64,000 nt of DNA from Cytospora piceicola. Taxonomy: Eukaryota; Ascomycota; Sordariomycetes; Diaporthales; Cytosporaceae. A program made the position numbers and the translations under genes. The stretch covers positions 1 to 64,000 of the forward strand of contig JALQBC010000046.1 in the NCBI GenBank assembly GCA_023375675.1, written 5' to 3'. Positions 22,568-34,449 of the stretch are shown one piece after another. The notes below the pieces were generated by a model. That model saw nothing but the letters and a program-made list of their open reading frames with translations, did not search any database and was not told the origin of the DNA. Within the stretch, counting starts at the first letter, position 1, and every line of letters starts with the position of its first letter.

Positions 22568-23599
22568 ATGTCTCATTCATACCCTCTATTATTTACCCTG
22601 GCAATCTTCGTCAGGGTATCAATTTCGATATCTCTGCCCATGGTCACGCTAAAACCCATACTGAATGGTTCCTCGGATGAATATGGCGAGCTTCGAAAGA
22701 GGCACGATTACAACGGAGATGTCGACATGCGGCTACTTGGACGGCAACCCAACCAAAATTCGCACAGCAAACTCTGGCTATGACTGCCGCGTCGATACAG
22801 CGCATAGTATCTGAGGATTTTGTCCCACTACCTAGGTACCGTCATTTCGGCGACGGACTGTGGACTTGCTGGGTATTGTGTTGATACCGGTAGCTGCTCA
22901 GACGGGTGTGGGTCTCTATTCGATGTGTCGACGATAACTACTTTTTCCTGGTGAGTGGATAATTCTGACAAAGTATTGACCTCTCGCTTACTGACACCAC
23001 TTAGAACGGAGCCGGATGCCCCCTATTGTTCTACTGCCCTCTTGACCTTCGTTGTCGACCAGACGTATGCGTATAACGCATGTGGCACAAAGGCCGTCAC
23101 GGACCACTATGATATAACGACCACTGAAGCATCCACCACCTCCACACCTACCACTACGAAGACTTCATCGTCTTCCTCGACATCGTCGACGCCATCTTCG
23201 ACTACCTCCTCCATACTTCTAGCAACCGGAACGCAGGTCACCACCACACCCTCGCCCGACAGCTCGCCGTCCCCTGTGGCCAACACAGGAGCTATCGCTG
23301 GAGGTGTCGTCGGGGGGCTCGCCGTGGTCTGTGCTTCCGTTGTTGCTGTAGTGTCTCTATTGAAGAGAGGCAAAGCGCGCGAAGCCTCTGCTGCTGCTGC
23401 TGCTACCCAGGCAAATGCAGCGGAGATGAGCGGGGACCAGGATCACAAGCCATATATACCATACCAGGGCGCCAGCGAAACGACCACAAGAGAGACCTCA
23501 TTCGTGTCCGAGTTGCCGGCTCCCGGGACTTGGCAGGAGCTTTCTGAACTGACGGCCGACTATCACCAACAACACCAGTCGAGGCTGTCGCGGACGTGA
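22568..23599 (+). pseudogene. Cys-rich single-pass membrane protein gene, broken
   Basis: The pieces of a fungal surface protein are all here in order. Signal peptide from ATG 22568 (LLFTLAIFVRVSISISLP). After a frame change: TCGYLDGN, SGYDCRVDT and GFCPTT. Then, in the third piece, VISATDCGLAGYCVDTGSCSDGCGSLF. Then a 54-bp intron (22951-23004, GTGAGT..TTAG), EPDAPYC..DQTYAYNACG, a Ser/Thr stalk, a membrane helix (GGLAVVCASVVAVVSLL) and a tail ending at 23599. The breaks are a shift between signal and ectodomain, TGA at 22812-22814 where the motif expects Trp, an 8-bp insertion at about 22833-22840 carrying TACCTAGGTA, and a TGA formed at the splice junction. A related layout is intact at 11100-12321. 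Confidence 0.75.
22829..22838. repeat. TACCTAGGTA palindrome, copy 2, inside a broken gene
   Basis: Removing eight bases (TAGGTACC) restores the expected flow from the GFCPTT codons into the VISATDCG codons, and ACC stands on both sides. This copy therefore looks like a micro-insertion. Confidence 0.65.
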
Positions 23600-24952
23600 C
23601 CACGCTTGGAGTCGAACTCACGAGCCCATGGAAGTCCGACGAAATAGCCTTCTGGTCTACTACAGTGAATATTTAGCCTCGAGTCGGACGTGACCTACAA
23701 TCGGCTGCCCGAACCTCGGACGGCGTGAGACCGAGTGGTTCCTAACAGGCTTCCTCCTGGAAGATGCCCGGTATAAAGATACCTCTATGCCGTCTGCGAC
23801 TTCGAGCCTGGATACGAATAATATACCCTCTTTACTATTTGGGTTCCGTCGGAGAATTGCCGATGATTTTTGCATATGGTGATGCTGTGTTGATATATGT
23901 CTTAATGAAAGGAGGCCCCTTCAACATAAGTGACGATACCTAACGACGCGTCTCATACAATACATGTAGTAGACGGCCAATACTGGATACTAACCACTTC
24001 AAACCACGAAGGGTTTACGCAGTAACATAAAATCCTAAACCAATCTCTAGTAGTTTCATATCGACCTGTTAAGTTCCCTAGCCACCAGAGTTGCAAAGAG
24101 ACATTGCGAGTATTAGGCAGAGGAGCGGCGGTCATGAACTTGAACAGGAGTATATAAACCCATCAGCGTAAATTCCCCTGCTCTTCTAGTAATGCCGTAT
24201 TGTATAATATTCGGGACGGATCATCAAAACCCTCAGGTTTGGGATTTACCTGCATCCGAAATCCCAGTCTCGTAGTCTCGTAGTCTCGTAGTCTCTTAAT
24301 CTCCTAGTCTCCTAGTCTTATAGACTCCCAGTCTTACAGGCTTCCAGTCCCCCGGTCTCCCAGTTACCCATTTACCCGATTACCTACCGACAAGCAATGT
24401 CTAGGCATTCAAACAGCTTCATACCCGAAGTGTCAAGCCTAGAGACTGTGGAAAGGCGGGCTCGAAACGAGAGACTGTAAGAAGAGACTGTAATTAGAAA
24501 GTGCTTTTGAAATCCAGACAGTAAGAAAGGAATAGCTCGTTACAAGCTTGTAAAGCTTGGATGAGAGTGGCTATGGGCTGAGAGGAGTGTTGGTAGCCAT
24601 AGAAAGGGTTAGGGTCATGGCTTACTTACGATGACTTGGGCCACCGCCACCACCACCACCGCGGAGGTTCTGGCCAAGGGTTTGATCGAGGCGGCTTCCA
24701 TTCCCGCGGCTGGCCCCGGCTCCGGCTCGGGGCCTCCCTGGTATCAGTTCCCCTGGTTTATTCAACTCTTTATGGGGTTTTCTCTTGCGAGCGGCTTGCC
24801 CAGGTGGGGGTAGTACTTCCGGCACTTGGCCGTGTCGGTGTTCTTCCGTGTCTGCGGGGGAGGGAGGTGGTGGCCGATGAGGAGGCCAGAGAGCAGCCGG
24901 AGCCGGAGCAAGCGCCGGAGACGAGGGCAGCCAGGGGTGGGGCCCAGACTTC
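23600..24952. other. no confident gene
   Basis: Holds a TAGTCTC minisatellite and, near 24622-24950 (minus), an open Pro- then Gly-rich frame with HHRGG-type low complexity that I do not trust as a gene. A B-box-like GGAGTCGAACTC at 23608-23619 is discussed among the rejected items. Confidence 0.5.
24264..24362. repeat. TAGTCTC/CAGTCTC minisatellite
   Basis: Perfect units AGTCTCGT at the left decay into CAGTCTTA and CGGTCTCC at the right. The reverse complement (GAGACT) matches the array at 7415-7452. Confidence 0.8.
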
Positions 24953-25130
24953 GGGTTGTGTTGTGTTGTGTTGTGTTATACTGTGTTGTGTCGTGTTGTG
25001 TCGTGTTGTGTTGTGCTGTGCTATGCCGTGTTATATTTGTATCGTGTCGTATGGTATCGTGTTGTGTCTTATTATACTGTGTTGTATTGTGTCGTGTTGT
25101 GTCGTGTCGTGTCGTGTTGTGTTGTATTAT
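24953..25130. repeat. TGTTG/TCGTG pentanucleotide satellite
   Basis: About 35 imperfect pentamers TGTTG, TCGTG and TATTG on the + strand. It generates spurious Cys/Val-rich frames in all three + frames. Confidence 0.9.
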
Positions 25131-26541
25131 CGTCGCCGTTGGAAGACGTTTATGTTGGCATGTATACTCCGTTGTTTTCTTAGGACTATTACTGTGCCCC
25201 CCCCCCTCCTTCCCTTTTGCGACTGTGAGCCATCGAACCCGCGAACCTTAATTGTGTGCAACCTTCGTTTTCATGCGCAGGAAGCCATACCCCGAGCGAG
25301 ATTTCATCATCGACTAGGAGTACCGAAAAGCCGGTCGAATCACATCCATAGTTGAGCTAAGGTGGTGCTTTCCGACTGTACCGCACCGGCTGGGGATGTT
25401 TTATTCTTACGCAGGGATATTTACCACCTTGCCGAGTTGTCTGACAGATCCTTCAATGTTCCCGGGCTGGCCCCTTCTTGGCCGATCGTACAAATTTCTT
25501 GGCCGTCCCTTCACCGTGCTTTGTATCGATAAACTCGTTAATCCGGGCCTTCAAAAAATTGATTTCGTAGTAGGCGGTATAATTAAGGATTCAGCCTACT
25601 ACCTTTATAATAACTAGCGCGGCGATACATCTTGAGCCTTTAGTTCCGTAGTGGGCGGAAGAGTACTTCAGACTTCGTCCAGCTGGCCTATTGAAACTGG
25701 TATGCCGGGACTGTACATTTCAGTTAATTTCATAGTAGGGTATCCGTACGGTTCCAAGCGATGGAAACTTATTACTCCAGCCGTTTCGCTATATAATTGA
25801 TTATATAGGGGCTAACCAGCAACCTCTCAATTTCGTAATAGTAGTAATTATACAGAAAATAGACGCCGCCGTCACCATCCACGAGCACTACCACACTGTC
25901 ACCGGGAAGAAAAGTACCAGCGTCAGGAATACTGATTTAGCTACATGTTTTTGCACTTCGTAAAGTTACCTCGGATTGGCTGTATAATTGGAAATCTACG
26001 TGCCACTTGACTCGTTACAGCCGGTCGGTCTGTCGATATAATTAGGCTTTAGGCCAAACCCACGCCTGCTACGTACAGCCACACCTACTTATTCCAAGTA
26101 TGTAGTGCAATAATACAGACACCAGGACTTAGCGGGCGGAGACTAAGAAATCCGTTAAATTAAAACATTAAAGCACACCGAGGACATCTTAGACTAGTGC
26201 AGGATACTGGCAAAGTTTACTGAGGCACCTGAGTCCCCGTGGGTCGAGTTGCCAATTCCTGCTGTAAATATTGTCCCCCTATGATTAGCGACATACTTAA
26301 GCATGCAACCGTGTCTTTCTGTTCCTTACGCATGTCTTATTATATCAGCCTGAATCAACCTCCAATTATCTACATAATCCCGTAAGAACCCTACCACCTT
26401 GCAAAGACATCTTTAACACTCCTGCTATATTGGTCTCTGTCGATACAGTAACATATCAATAAATCAAGAGCTATAGTCATGTCCTCCTCTATAGACTTTT
26501 ACGTCTTGAGTTTCATATAGTCTATCATAATATGCAGCTTA
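25131..26541. other. left flank of the nested block; no confident gene
   Basis: Composition falls from normal to moderately AT-rich but keeps CA/TG, so it is not RIPped repeat. On the minus strand near 25700-25930 a stretch reads VVVLVDGDGGVYFLYNYYYYEI and, after a shift, HRLEPYGYPTMKLTEMYSPG. This coding-like decay has no family I can name. Confidence 0.4.
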
Positions 26542-26546
26542 ATCGT
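26542..26546. repeat. target-site duplication ATCGT, left copy (outer gypsy)
   Basis: Matches ATCGT at 57115-57119, right after the right LTR. Confidence 0.85.
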
Positions 26547-26696
26547 TGTAGTAGCTATCTAGGTACGAGTGGTAGTGTGTGTGTTGGTCTGGTTCTTTCT
26601 ATTACTACGTAAGGGCTTAAACGCCCGATAGATATTCTTATAGAAAAATGGGGCCGAGGAGCCTACTTAAACGGTAGCCCTTTATTAGCTACTATA
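26547..26696 (-). repeat. outer gypsy 3' LTR
   Basis: 150 bp, aligned with 56965-57114; the differences seen are transitions. Its left part keeps TG/CA words (GTGTGTGTTGGTCTGG). Confidence 0.9.
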
Positions 26697-29491
26697 AGTG
26701 CCGGGCGATAAGAAAAGCTTTAACGTCCTCGTTAAAGTCGCTTGTTTAAATATAGCCTTTTAAGCGCTCCTTTTTTTTATATCTCCCTTAATACTTATAA
26801 ATATAATAGCGACTATTAATTTAGCCCGCCTAAGCCTTTAATAAAGGCTTACGCGTACGTTAGCTTCGACGTATAGGCTTTTCGTCGCCTTTATCGCCTT
26901 TATCGCCTTTATCGCTTTTATCGCTTTTATCGACCTGGTTACTAGCTTTCTTCTTAGCTTTAACTATCCGAATAATATCTGCCTTAAAAGGGTACGTAAG
27001 GTTATAGGCTTTAACTATATCCAGGTACTACTTAAAGTCTTTAAGGCTTTTCTAGCGATTATAATAAAGGCTATAGCCTTTTTATCGGACTAAGTACTTA
27101 AAGCTTTTATTACTACCTCGTTTTTTAATCTTACGATTAACGATTCGTTTAATTTTATAGTACTTCTTATCGGAAGGTATTAATAACTTATTATTACTAT
27201 TATAATACTAGATCGGTTTAAGTTTAAAGAGTTATCGTTTAAACTTATTATCTTTAACCTTATATCGGCTAAAATATTAAATACTTACTACCGGATATAC
27301 CTATATATTAGTATCCCGGTTACCTATCTTAAAGTTTAATTTATAGGCTAATAACGAAACCTTCTTAATAATTATAAAAGGTTTTTTATATAAAGGTTAA
27401 GTTTTACAATTTTAGCGAAAAAGTAATTTATAAGCTTTACCTATTCGAAGCTAAACTTTATTATTAACTTCGAATTCCTTTTAGCGATACTTTATATCGT
27501 AAATACGCTTATTCTTAGCGGCTATAATATTTATAGTTAACTAAGTATCTTTTCGTAAATACTTACGTATAAAGCGGATATTAATAAGCTTTTTAGTAAT
27601 ATTAATAAGTTAATTAAAAAGGGAAAGAATCTTAAATCCGAATAAAAATTTATAAAGGCTTACTTTAATTAATTTTTAATAAGCGTTATTTAAATTCTAT
27701 TATAAAAAAGAAAGCAGATTTACCTATATTTCCTTTAAGTGTTTTATAATATAATATTATATAGCTAACTTAATATCTTAGTTTTTACGTTTTAAAGCGT
27801 TATCCGATTAAAGATAATATACGGTTATTATTATTAGTTATATATTAAAGCTCTTTTATATTCCTATCTAAAATAATAAAGTAAATTTAAAATCTTTATT
27901 CGAAATAATTATTCGAGGATAGGCTTAATTACTTAATAGTAATTATCGTTTAAAAATAGCTTTTTATTCTTTAGCCTTATACTTCTTATAGTCTAGGAGT
28001 AATAAGGTTTTTTTAAAGGTTTTATATATTACCGGTATAAAAGCGTTATAAGTTATAAAACCTTTAAGCTACTAAAAAGTAGATTAAAATACTGCTTTCG
28101 GTAATTTTAATACGATATTTAAGAAAATAGTATTTATAGGTTCCGTCGAGGCTTAAATAAGTTAAAAATTACTTATAAGCCGAAGGTTATCCTTCTTCTA
28201 TACGTTATACTAATAGTATCTACAGATATAGCTTTTAATAAAATACCTTTTATAACGAAAATAAAGCCTATTTAATTCGGCTATTATACGATTTCGATCG
28301 AAATAATACTTATTATTATATATATCCTATAAGAAATCCTGTATTAATTAAAACGGAATAACTAGTCTCTTTATACCGTCTTTATTATAGTTATATAATA
28401 ATTAATTTTATAAACAGAATAGGTAGCCGGGCTTAAAAGTAGAAATAACGTTTTTATTATTAGTTTACGTAACTTATAGTTACCGACTAAAACTTAATAA
28501 CGTATATAAGTCTTAAATAATAGTAGTATAAACCTTATCCGTTTTATAAGCTTTTATAAACCTTTACTTTATATCGTTAGTTATTTAGGCTTTAGTTAAA
28601 AATATAGTTAAATTAGCTATATTAGCTAAAAAATAAGTAGGTAAATCGTTTATTAAAGTATTTAACATAGCTAAGATAACCTAACGCCGAGATATCTTAT
28701 CGCTTTTTATTACGAAACAAGATAAAGCGTTCGGAATAAAATTTAGTCGTTTTACTAAATAATAGATATCGAATTAAAACTTATTAAAGTAAATCGATAT
28801 ATTAACTAGCCGTCGGTTCGCTCGGTTAATAAAAGATATATTAAAGCTTATTTAACTAATAATGCCTTTAATAGTATTATAATTAGTTAATATAACTACC
28901 GGCTAAGTATAGTTAAACAGGATTATCGTATATAAATAACGCGTTACTTAAACTAAATATATAACCTTTTACTTCGATAGTCTGTAGTTTATCTTAGCTT
29001 TAGTAAAACACCGACTTAAGAATAATATCGGTAAAATAGCCGTAAAAGGAATAGTCTATCCCGGTTATTATTTATAACTATCTTTTAACTAAAATACTAT
29101 TATATTAAAACCTTATTAAAGGTAACTATTTACTTAAAAAAATAACTTTTTTTCGGAATCTATATAATAAATATATAACTCGTTATAAATAAAAGCTTAT
29201 AAGTTTTAAAACGACGTTAATTCTTTATTTATAAGGTTATAGCGTATATACCGAACGTAAGCTTATTACTTACCTTTATTACTTATAATTAGCTAGCTAG
29301 TTTTATAATCTTTTATTAATAACGTGACTTTATAAGTCTAAAAAGGCGCTAAGAGCTAGGCGTAGTATAGAATTATAGTATATAAAAATCTAATAGCTTT
29401 TAAATATACTTTTAAGTTTTTTAATATTTTAAAGAACTTTATATTATAAAAAGCCTTAATTCTTTCTTTTATAGTAGTTTAGCTTAACGTA
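26697..29491 (-). pseudogene. outer gypsy: integrase part of pol
   Basis: The minus-strand translation gives an integrase C-terminal module (RKYLRKDT, IYDIKYR.KEFEV, PLYKKPFIIIKKVSLLAYKL) at about 27200-27620. The catalytic core is expected upstream to 29491. Many TAA/TAG codons interrupt it. It continues across the insertion at 52279. Confidence 0.75.
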
Positions 29492-29496
29492 TCGAC
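29492..29496. repeat. target-site duplication TCGAC, left copy (middle gypsy)
   Basis: Matches TCGAC at 52274-52278. Confidence 0.88.
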
Positions 29497-29734
29497 TGTT
29501 ATATACCTACCGGTAGGTTCGTAGCGAACCTACCTGTAAACGCACCTACGAATTTACTGTATATTCACCGGTAATTCGGACAGTTAAACGTACGGTAATT
29601 ATATAGTAAACTTAAGGTAAGTTTATAGTAGGTTTATAGGTCTGTATATAGTTTATAAAAGTACTCGGTTATATAGAGAGAGAAAGAGAGAATCTATCTT
29701 TATTATATACTACTATACTATACCGTTACTATTA
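29497..29734 (+). repeat. middle gypsy 5' LTR (238 bp)
   Basis: Same length as 52036-52273. Contains an AGAGAGAGAAAGAGAGAA purine run in both copies. Confidence 0.9.
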
Positions 29735-29736
29735 AA

Positions 29737-29751
29737 TAATAGCTATAACTT
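29737..29751 (+). other. middle gypsy primer-binding site
   Basis: TAATAGCTATAACTT begins 2 nt after the LTR. It equals the outer element's site (TAGTAGCTATAACTT) apart from RIP-type G-to-A in the TGG start. The implied primer tRNA 3' end reads AAGTYATAGCTACCA. Confidence 0.7.
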
Positions 29752-30215
29752 AAATACGCTTTATTATATATCGCTTAGCCTTTTAATACTACGAATTAGG
29801 TTTATCAGACTATACTACGATAGTTATTAAGTTACTATTACTATAGTAGCTAATAAGTAATTAGCTTTAATCTCCGGATCTTAAAAAATCGAAAAACGTA
29901 AAAACGTTATCTTATTTATTTAGCCGGTATTATTACCTATTTATTATAACTTACCGGTTATTTACTATAGGAATTTTATATTATAGCTATATTAGGTTTA
30001 AACGACGTATTTAATATACACTTTCCGGATATATTTTTAGCAGTACCTCGAAACTATACGGTTATTAAAGATATCTAGCTTTTACGTCGTATTAAAGTAG
30101 CTATTACCGAATACCTTACTCGATACCGACCTTACGTTATAAACTATAATCTTACCTTTTTAAAGTATTCGACTAGCTATACTAACTAGTAGTAGCTTTA
30201 TACCTTTTACTTTAA

Positions 30216-30219
30216 GTAT
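30216..30219. repeat. target-site duplication GTAT, left copy (inner gypsy)
   Basis: GTAT (or AGTAT if the LTR ends one base earlier) recurs at 42394-42397. Confidence 0.75.
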
Positions 30220-30522
30220 TGTCGTAGAGGCGAGTGACCCTTATAAAGGACTAAAAGCCACCGGCCTCGCTGCGTTAAGGTTGATTAAGAGTAAGCTCGA
30301 AGGCTTATACTTTCGAACGACCGTCGGTTACAGAAATAAAGGCAGAGAGACGAAAGGGATAATGTTTAGGTCTGATTACGTCGGGATAAGTATAGGTAGT
30401 AAAACTTCGTTGTGTGTTGTTTTTATTTAAGTAAAAAGAGTGATTAAAATAAGCACTTGAGATGCCTTTTGAAAGATACCGACGTAGGGTTGGTGGGTTT
30501 GGTACTACTAGCTACCGCGTTA
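30220..30522 (-). repeat. inner gypsy 3' LTR (303 bp)
   Basis: Pairs with 42091-42393 without length change. Confidence 0.92.
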
Positions 30523-33107
30523 AGCCTTCCTTAGCGGTTTAAAGACTTAAACCGCTAGATATCCCCTTTTTGAGCAATTCTAAAATATAAAAGAAATATA
30601 AAATTATCGTAAAACTCTAAGCGAAAAACGACTAACTCTAACTCGAGCTTCGGTAAAGCTATATTCTAAGCTTGCTTTACTACTTAGTCTATCCTCCTCC
30701 CCTACGTAAAGACTACTAGATGATTAATTTTAATCTTAGTATATATCGTTTATTTGTCCGGTATATCTTCCTTACTACTTTTTTACCTCCGCGTTATACC
30801 GATCGATATAGGCTTACTAGGTACGGTATACCTTTATTGCTTTAGCGTACCGGAATTAATACTAACTATCGCTTACGGCTAGAAAGTAGTTAGTGTTTAT
30901 AATCGGAACCTTTCTTTTACTATTAACGTCTTATAAAGGGAGACCTAGGCGTACTAGAATCTTTAAGTTTGTTATAATACGATTGCGAAGCGTATATCGT
31001 CTAGCGACTTAAGGTTAGGATTAATTAAGGCTAGAAAGAACCGGGGTAATGTTCCGGTTTTTTTATTCTTTAAGTTCTGGACTGACTTAACTGCTTAAAG
31101 GTTAACGGATAGTTACTGCTAAGGAAGACTGTAATATCTCTGCGACGGTGTTATATCTAGATAGGATCGGTATATAGAATTAGAGACTAGGGTAGCGTTG
31201 ATTATTAAGAGAAAGATTTTAGAAAGTACTTCTCTTTTCGATACTTAATAGGACGAGGCGCGGAGATATCGATTTAAAAGGTCTGAAAGACGATCGTTTA
31301 AAACGGTAGCTTACCGTAGCTGATATAGTAGTCCGGCTTACTTTATATACTAATCGGCCGAAAAAGGAGTCCGTATTACTGCGGAGTGCTTTAAGTCTGT
31401 CCTTATTAAGGATAATTACGTCGCTCTTATAATGTTTAATAAAAGAACTATTTAGGTAGTGCTATTTAACGTCCTTCTGTAATACCGCGTCTTAAAATGT
31501 AATCGTTAACGTCTTTAGCTAACGTATATAACTTAGTCTATATCTGAGCTCTCGGCAGTATATCTCGATATAAATCCTTAAAGTAGCGTTAAATTTATCT
31601 TCTATTAGTAAGTAAGCGATATATTCTGTAGCCGTTTAGTCTGTATATTTAATATAATTACCTCGGTTAATAAATTCCTTATATTCTAAAATCTTTATTC
31701 GAAAGGTTTCTATAACTATAAAGCTATTATAGCTACTATTCCCGGAGCGAGAGCGGGCGGTGTAAAAGGTTTCGAAGAGCCTAGTTAAAATAAAAGGACG
31801 TAAGCCGCTGTTTTTAATTATATCTTAAAGAAAGTTTATAATAACTCTTCGGATGTTAGTGTTTTTTATCGTAGTAACTTGTTAGTCGGTGTCGACGATA
31901 TAAGCTTTTTAGTAAAGTTGGTCGTATTAGAGAAGACACTTTTGCTTACCCTTAATATTATTAACTATTTAGAAAATAAGCCGCTTTTTAATTAAGTTTA
32001 GATCTTAACTACTAGTGTTTAGCTTAGGCGGGTTGTTTAGATCTCTTACTTTAAGTTAGGAGTTGCTAATCTAAATCTTATCTTAGAGGTACTAGGCGAA
32101 ATAACGTATTCCCGCTAGTATAAGAGGGAATTTTAGTTCTTCCTTTCTTCGGAGATATCCTTCTAAATTATAAAGGCTAAGAAGGTATTTATAGGGATTA
32201 GATTTAAAAATAAGGCGCTAGTAGGATATACGAAAGGAGAGTCCTGGGAAGTATTGTTCGACTAATCCTTTAGCTATCTGGTTGCTTATATTTAAGGCTT
32301 CGAAGAAGGGAGGTCTGTTTAAGACTATTTCTTATATATAGAGAAGAGAAACTATATTCCGAAGGGCGTAAGCCCGGCTTTTCGTATTTAAGTTAGTAAA
32401 GTTAATAAAGCTAGTAGTAAATAGCTTCCTACCTATAGCCGCCTTCGCGTCGGTTATATTCTTAGCGTACCGAAGGGAACTTATCTTTGCTTAAGGTAGA
32501 TTCGTGTATTAAAGTTAGTAAGGAAGATAGTAAGTATATGTAAAAGGACTTTTTAGAAGGTAGGTAGGTAGATATGTGTAGGGTTTTAAAGGTAAGCGTT
32601 AGTAGTAGAAGGAAAGGAAGATAGAATCTTGTTACGATAGATAGGGGTAAGGTCTTTATAGAGATTAAAGTTAACTAAACGGCCTTCTTTTAACGTAGAG
32701 GCAGGTAGTCGGTAACGGAAGGCGTGCTACCGAGAGAATTCACCTTAGGTAAGTAAATTAACTAAGTGATTATATTACCCTTTAGTTTTTTACGAGGGTA
32801 AATACTTTCTGCCGGTAACTTAAAGAATAGTTTTATTTACTACTTGTCGTTTAAGTATAGTAAATTAAACGGAAACTTTTATTAGCTTAAAACGTTCCTT
32901 CTTTTTTTATTGTAATAAGAAGGTATGCGGTTGTAAGTGAATTAGCCGAGATACCTACTTCTACCTTTTATTTAAACTTAGACACTTCTATTTTCGATTT
33001 AATTTCCTCGATCTTCTTTTAACCTTAACTTTAAACTACTTTCTTCTTTAACCGACCTTTTTTTTCTTATACTTACTTTACTACTATACTTCTCTTATAT
33101 ATTTAAA

Positions 33108-34170
33108 ATGTCCTCTTCTTTTACTAGTATTAACCGTTCTTTAAGAGCGCGAGCTCTTTTTAAGCAGCCTTCTTAAATCTACTCCTACGCTCTTATTCGG
33201 CTCTTTGTCGAGGATAATACCGTTTAGTACCTTTCTATCTCTAGGGGTTTTAAGAGTGTAAGGAATAACTTTAACGATTTTAGCGGAACTCGGGACGATA
33301 TTCTTAATTATATTGCCTTTTTTAAGTATAAAGGTAAACTTAGTTAATACTATTACTAGTAGGTAATTAAGGATATTACTGTATTTATTGCTTTTACCGA
33401 CCGGCTTACTTCTTACTTTAGCAACTTCGTTAAGACTAATAAACGTAACTATTAGCTTTTTACGGTTTATCTCGTTAGCGGGCTTTTATTCGGAAGATAT
33501 ATCGAGCGGATTAAGACTCGGGCGGTAAGGTAGTAGGCTGTAGTAATCGGATTCTTTAGCTACCGAAATCGGAATATTTACGACTATTATATTAAAGTTT
33601 TCGGTACCTTTTATATAGAGTATAAGGACGAGGACAGAGATCCGGTTCGATTATACGTTAACTATCCCTTTTTCGAATATTTTTCTTATCTTAGTATTTA
33701 TTCTAAGGCTTATGCTAATTATATTTTTAGAGTTACCGCTACTAATTACGACTTTAACTAGGCGAGCCCGATTAACTAATTTAACGGTAAGGTGTACGAG
33801 GTTGTCCGATATAACTTAGCTATAGCTCGATTATCCTTTGTAGATTTTAAGGAACGTAAGACTAAGGACGAGGTAGTTATACCGGTTAATATTACCGAGG
33901 AGAAACGGTCTTATCGCGAGTAATAACTTGCTATACTAGCGGCTGTCCGAAGAGAACCGGATTTATAAGGGGAATATAGGAATAGAGTTGATTATAGAGG
34001 TGTAGATCCGGCGGATAAACAGGTAAATAAATTTTCGTATAGGGGTAGATAAGATTTTTAGTACCGGAATCGATGCTTTTTCTCGGAAACTAAGAACTAA
34101 GACCGCGAGCGGCTTTCCTTTCCTTAGCAGTTACACCTATAATATAGGGCTGCTTAAATAAACGTGATAT
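33108..34170 (+). pseudogene. extra coding-like region in the inner element, antisense to its pol
   Basis: From ATG at 33108 the plus strand reads over 300 codons of protein-like sequence (SSSFTSINRSLRARALF, FKSVRNNFNDFSGTRDD, YIEYKDEDRDPVRLYVNYPF, RYNLAIARLSFVDFKERKTK). Interruptions are almost all TAA/TAG, explainable as RIPped CAA/CAG. It lies between integrase and the 3' LTR, opposite in direction to gag-pol. I do not recognise a family. It could be an element-encoded antisense gene or a captured host gene. Confidence 0.5.
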
Positions 34171-34449
34171 AAATAAAATGAAAACTAAAAGAAATAGAAT
34201 AAAAACGAGGGAAAACTAAGAGTAATAGGGGAACGGTAGTAAGACGGAATGCTAACGGTAGAAAACTATATTTAGACGGTCCTGTAACGGACTAACGACA
34301 GTCTATAGATAGTAGGCGGATTAACTAGATGTTTTTAGATAATAGAAACTAAAAGAAAAAGGAATAGGATAGGAATTAGTAATGTTAAGGAAGTAGAGGT
34401 TTATAATAGATATCCCGCGAAGGAGATATAGGGAAATTGTTATCTTTAA

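Noticed and set aside
23605..23665. tRNA or tRNA-derived SINE on the minus strand
   Set aside because: A B-box-like GAGTTCGACTCC and an A-box-like TAGTAGACCAG are present at tRNA-like spacing, but the acceptor and anticodon stems do not pair.
24622..24950. Pro/Gly-rich minus frame with HHRGG-like tail
   Set aside because: Simple-sequence composition, no start or splice structure, next to a satellite.
24636..25355. Cys/Val-rich + strand open frames of up to 239 codons
   Set aside because: Produced by the TGTTG/TCGTG pentanucleotide satellite; all three frames look alike.
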